Source: Bacillota bacterium (lineage in GTDB: Bacteria; Bacillota; Desulfotomaculia; Desulfotomaculales; Desulfotomaculaceae). Taken from it: a stretch of 7,076 nucleotides of DNA. A program made the translations under genes and the position numbers. The stretch is from positions 1 through 7,076 of the forward strand of contig JAMCWI010000004.1 of the NCBI GenBank assembly GCA_023481335.1, in the 5' to 3' direction. Under the pieces are notes generated by a model. The model was not told the origin of the DNA. It saw nothing but the letters and a program-made list of their open reading frames with translations, and ran no database searches. Shown piece by piece: positions 5,781 through 7,076 of this stretch (position 1 is the first letter of the stretch; every line of letters starts with the position of its first letter).

Positions 5781-5835
5781 CCTCGCCACCCTCCTGGATA
5801 GTAGTATGCTCTCCATGATTAAAATAGCTGTCTAT

Positions 5836-5864
5836 ACAATATTTTCAATTTGAAATATTGTCAA
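5836..5864 (-). promoter_or_regulatory. Promoter of the histidine kinase operon
   Basis: On the minus strand TTGACA (5859-5864), a perfect -35, is followed after 17 bp by TATTGT (5836-5841), 4 of 6 to the -10 consensus. The spacer is occupied by the near-perfect palindrome at 5837-5860, which strongly suggests repression of this promoter. The predicted leader to the ATG at 5780 is about 50 nt. Confidence 0.6.
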
Positions 5865-5890
5865 GGTTTTTTGCTTCAATGTGAAATATC
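5837..5890. promoter_or_regulatory. Operator-like site pair between kinase and XRE genes
   Basis: The 24-bp segment 5837-5860 is palindromic at 10 of 12 paired positions, with outer arms CAATATTT/AAATATTG and core TTCA-N3-TGAA (5844-5854). A second TTCA-N3-TGAA followed by ATAT lies at 5875-5889. The two cores are 31 bp apart, close to three helical turns, and lie between divergent promoters. The first covers the spacer of the kinase promoter; the second is just upstream of the XRE promoter. The adjacent XRE protein is the natural candidate binder; this is inferred from position only. Confidence 0.6.
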
Positions 5891-5893
5891 GGA

Positions 5894-5921
5894 TTGTATT
5901 GGCAAATACCCTCGATATAAT
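5894..5921 (+). promoter_or_regulatory. Promoter of the XRE regulator gene
   Basis: TTGTAT (5894-5899, 4 of 6 to the -35 consensus), a 16-bp spacer and a perfect TATAAT (5916-5921). Transcription would start near 5928, at the edge of the GAGGTG ribosome binding site, giving a very short leader. Confidence 0.6.
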
Positions 5922-5939
5922 TGATTCGAGGTGTATCGC

Positions 5940-6422
5940 GTGGGTATATTTAGACAGAGGATGAAAGAGCTTAGGGAAAACAGGGGCCTCACCCAGCAGG
6001 CTTTGGGTGAGGCATTAAACATTGGCAAATCCGCCATTGCCCTGTACGAAACCGAGAAACGTCAGCCGGACCCGGATACGCTTAAAAAATTGGCTGTTTT
6101 TTTTCAATGCAGTGTTGATTATCTATTGGGTCTTACCGATGCATGCCAGACAGAGATTCCCGGTACTGTTTCCGCCCTGACTCCTGAAATGGTATCTTTT
6201 GTGACGGATCGAAGCAATCATAAATTGATTTCATTGATCCATGACATTAAGGCACGGGGTTATTCCAATGAAGTTATAGAAGAGTGGCTGGTTTCGTTAA
6301 GCAACACCCTCAACCTGCTTCATCACACGTACCAAAGGGAGAAACCCCCAGGGACCGCTGATCAATTATTGGTTCAGGAAATGAAAGGGAAATATAAGGA
6401 TGCAAGAACTGGGAAGAAGTGA
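5940..6422 (+). CDS. XRE family transcriptional regulator
   Basis: This 160-residue protein starts with a Cro/C1-type helix-turn-helix (about 4-60): RMKELRENRGLTQQALGEAL, then IGKSAIALYETEKRQPD as recognition helix and wing region, and LKKLAVFFQCSVDYLLGLTD at the end. The C-terminal 90 residues are helical (SNHKLISLIHDIKARGYSNEVIEEWL) and probably serve dimerisation or effector sensing; I do not recognise a named domain. GTG at 5940 is preferred because GAGGTG lies 6 nt upstream; an in-frame GTG at 5931 overlaps that site and would be nearly leaderless. It is divergent from the kinase gene across two operator-like sites and probably represses that promoter, perhaps also its own. Its stop codon is 2 bp from the terminal repeat of the transposase element, which runs towards it. 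Confidence 0.88.
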   Translation: MGIFRQRMKELRENRGLTQQALGEALNIGKSAIALYETEKRQPDPDTLKKLAVFFQCSVDYLLGLTDACQTEIPGTVSALTPEMVSFVTDRSNHKLISLIHDIKARGYSNEVIEEWLVSLSNTLNLLHHTYQREKPPGTADQLLVQEMKGKYKDARTGKK

Positions 6423-6424
6423 AA

Positions 6425-6494
6425 GGGGTCAGGCCCCTATTATAAACTCTTTATACTTCTGGACATTTTCCTGGGAAAAGTAGTTGAGTATTTT
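6425..6494 (+). repeat. 70-bp inverted repeat, copy 1 (gene 3' end)
   Basis: This copy holds the terminal palindrome and the last codons of the transposase gene. Its reverse complement is identical, base for base by my reading, to 6702-6771; the arms are 207 bp apart. It is judged the original copy because the minus strand here encodes a C-terminus typical of the family (ILNYFSQENVQKYKEFI). Confidence 0.93.
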
Positions 6495-7013
6495 TTCTGT
6501 ATCAACTAAGCCATTGGAGTGTTTCCCCAAGTATATATTATAGCTGCTCCAATGGTAATCAGCAGGATCTTGAACCATGTTTGCGCGTACTGGGTTAAGA
6601 TGGATATACCTGTTTACTTCTAAATTATATCCATCTTTCTCAATGATTTCTGAGTGAAATCTGCCCTGAAATAAATGTCCCGAAAGATCATATTTATCGT
6701 TAAAATACTCAACTACTTTTCCCAGGAAAATGTCCAGAAGTATAAAGAGTTTATAATAGGGGCCTGACCCCATATTTATTTTTGTCATTATCTGGCTGAT
6801 ATCAGTCTCCTGGGTTTCAATATGTAAGTGAACATGATTTGTCATTAAACAGTAGGTGTATAATTTAAAAACACACTCCCTTTTTCTTTCCCCCAATATC
6901 CCAAGGTATACATTGTAATCTTCTCGATCCCGGAATATATCACTTCTCCGATTACCACGACAAATAACATGATATATAGCACCCGGATACCAAATACGAG
7001 GTTTTCTTGGCAT
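6429..7013 (-). CDS. REP-associated tyrosine transposase with internal inverted duplication
   Basis: This is a Y1_Tnp (IS200-like, HUH) protein of 194 residues. It opens MPRKPRIWYPGAIYHVICRGN, carries the HUH motif as NHVHL (H60, H62) and the catalytic tyrosine region as RYIHLNPVRA (Y136). Such enzymes cut single-stranded DNA at REP palindromes through a 5' phosphotyrosine link. Between KIN (78-80) and YFNDKYDLSGHLFQGRF (103-119), where relatives have about five residues, it has 22. Residues 82-104 are encoded by the inverted copy of the gene's own 3' end, giving a hydrophobic segment (LFILLDIFLGKVV) foreign to the fold. The frame stays open, but activity is doubtful. The ATG at 7013 is chosen because AAGGGTGA precedes it and family members begin MPRKPR; GTG at 7022 would add three residues. 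Confidence 0.88.
   Translation of the reverse strand: MPRKPRIWYPGAIYHVICRGNRRSDIFRDREDYNVYLGILGERKRECVFKLYTYCLMTNHVHLHIETQETDISQIMTKINMGSGPYYKLFILLDIFLGKVVEYFNDKYDLSGHLFQGRFHSEIIEKDGYNLEVNRYIHLNPVRANMVQDPADYHWSSYNIYLGKHSNGLVDTEKILNYFSQENVQKYKEFIIGA
6702..6771 (-). repeat. 70-bp inverted repeat, copy 2 (inside transposase gene)
   Basis: This is an exact inverted copy of 6425-6494. It begins at the last base of codon 81 and ends exactly with codon 104. It carries its own GGGGTC-A-GGCCCC palindrome (6759-6771), so an internal REP-like site now interrupts the coding region. Neither flank extends the match: 6772 and 6701 both differ from the corresponding bases next to copy 1. Confidence 0.93.
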
Positions 7014-7032
7014 GTCGCTCACCCTTTCCCAG

Positions 7033-7054
7033 GGGGTCAGACCCCTTTTGGGGA
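7033..7054. repeat. REP-like palindrome upstream of the transposase gene
   Basis: GGGGTC-A-GACCCC (7033-7045) followed by TTTTGGGGA, identical over 22 bp to 4995-5016. It lies 19 bp before the transposase start codon, where it could form a hairpin in the leader RNA and act as a recognition site for the transposase. Confidence 0.8.
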
Positions 7055-7076
7055 TAATTGGGAAAGAAAAAGGGAG

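Larger units (their letters stand above)
6425..7054 (-). mobile_element. RAYT element with terminal REP-like palindromes
   Basis: A single Y1 transposase gene is bracketed by related 13-bp palindromes: GGGGTC-A-GACCCC at 7033-7045 just before the gene and GGGGTC-A-GGCCCC at 6425-6437, which contains the stop codon. The same palindrome type recurs alone at 4995-5007, as expected for repeats mobilised in trans by such a transposase. The interior is visibly richer in A and T than the flanking genes, suggesting a separate origin. The outer limits are estimates: no target duplication is expected for this family, and the right flank ends with the window. Confidence 0.7.

Noticed and set aside
5781..5816. 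Upstream ATG of the histidine kinase as its start
   Set aside because: No ribosome binding site precedes 5816, while AGGAGGGTG precedes the ATG at 5780; the added 12 residues would contain that ribosome binding site.
6425..6771. CRISPR array or other RNA-guided system
   Set aside because: The repeats are two inverted copies of coding sequence, not evenly spaced direct repeats with spacers, and no cas genes are present.

Overview
The window looks like a chromosomal segment of a spore-forming Gram-positive anaerobe of the Clostridia, most likely the Desulfotomaculum/Peptococcaceae group. This is an inference from the gene families (DUF1659, DUF2922, XhlA-like and ComF proteins, a soluble sporulation-type histidine kinase, an XRE regulator), the strong AGGAGG-type ribosome binding sites and the sigma-A-like promoters. 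No species can be named from the sequence alone.

Left end (1-480): the first 12 codons of a cold-shock protein gene leave the window on the minus strand, behind a good promoter. A pair of abutting DnaA-box-like 9-mers lies upstream. The rest of this gap holds no recognisable gene, up to the terminator of the next operon.

Operon A (minus, 2520 to 483): DUF1659, DUF2922, a small XhlA-like coiled-coil/membrane protein, a holin-like membrane protein and a ComF-type phosphoribosyltransferase. The genes are closely spaced, except for a 151-bp interval that carries two arrays of degenerate 7-bp repeats facing each other. An intrinsic terminator follows comF.

Operon B (minus, 5780 to 2703): a soluble histidine kinase, a very small membrane-anchored glycosyltransferase-A-like protein, and a large membrane-GAF-GGDEF protein followed by a strong terminator. 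The GGDEF domain has lost both metal-binding positions (GGGEL in place of GGDEF, and N in place of the first Asp) but keeps the RxxD inhibitory site and the guanine-contact residues. It therefore looks like a c-di-GMP receptor rather than a cyclase. The kinase gene is divergent from an XRE regulator gene (plus, 5940-6422), and the shared promoter region holds an operator-like palindrome and a second related site.

Right end (6425-7076): a REP-associated tyrosine transposase (RAYT, Y1/HUH family), convergent with the XRE gene and visibly richer in AT than its surroundings. Palindromes of the type GGGGTC-A-GACCCC lie at both of its ends, and a solo copy lies between the kinase and glycosyltransferase-like genes. 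A perfect 70-bp inverted copy of the transposase gene's own 3' end, starting exactly at the palindrome, sits in frame in the middle of the gene and adds about 17 residues of antisense-derived protein. This structure and the degenerate GGDEF protein are the two most interesting features of the window.
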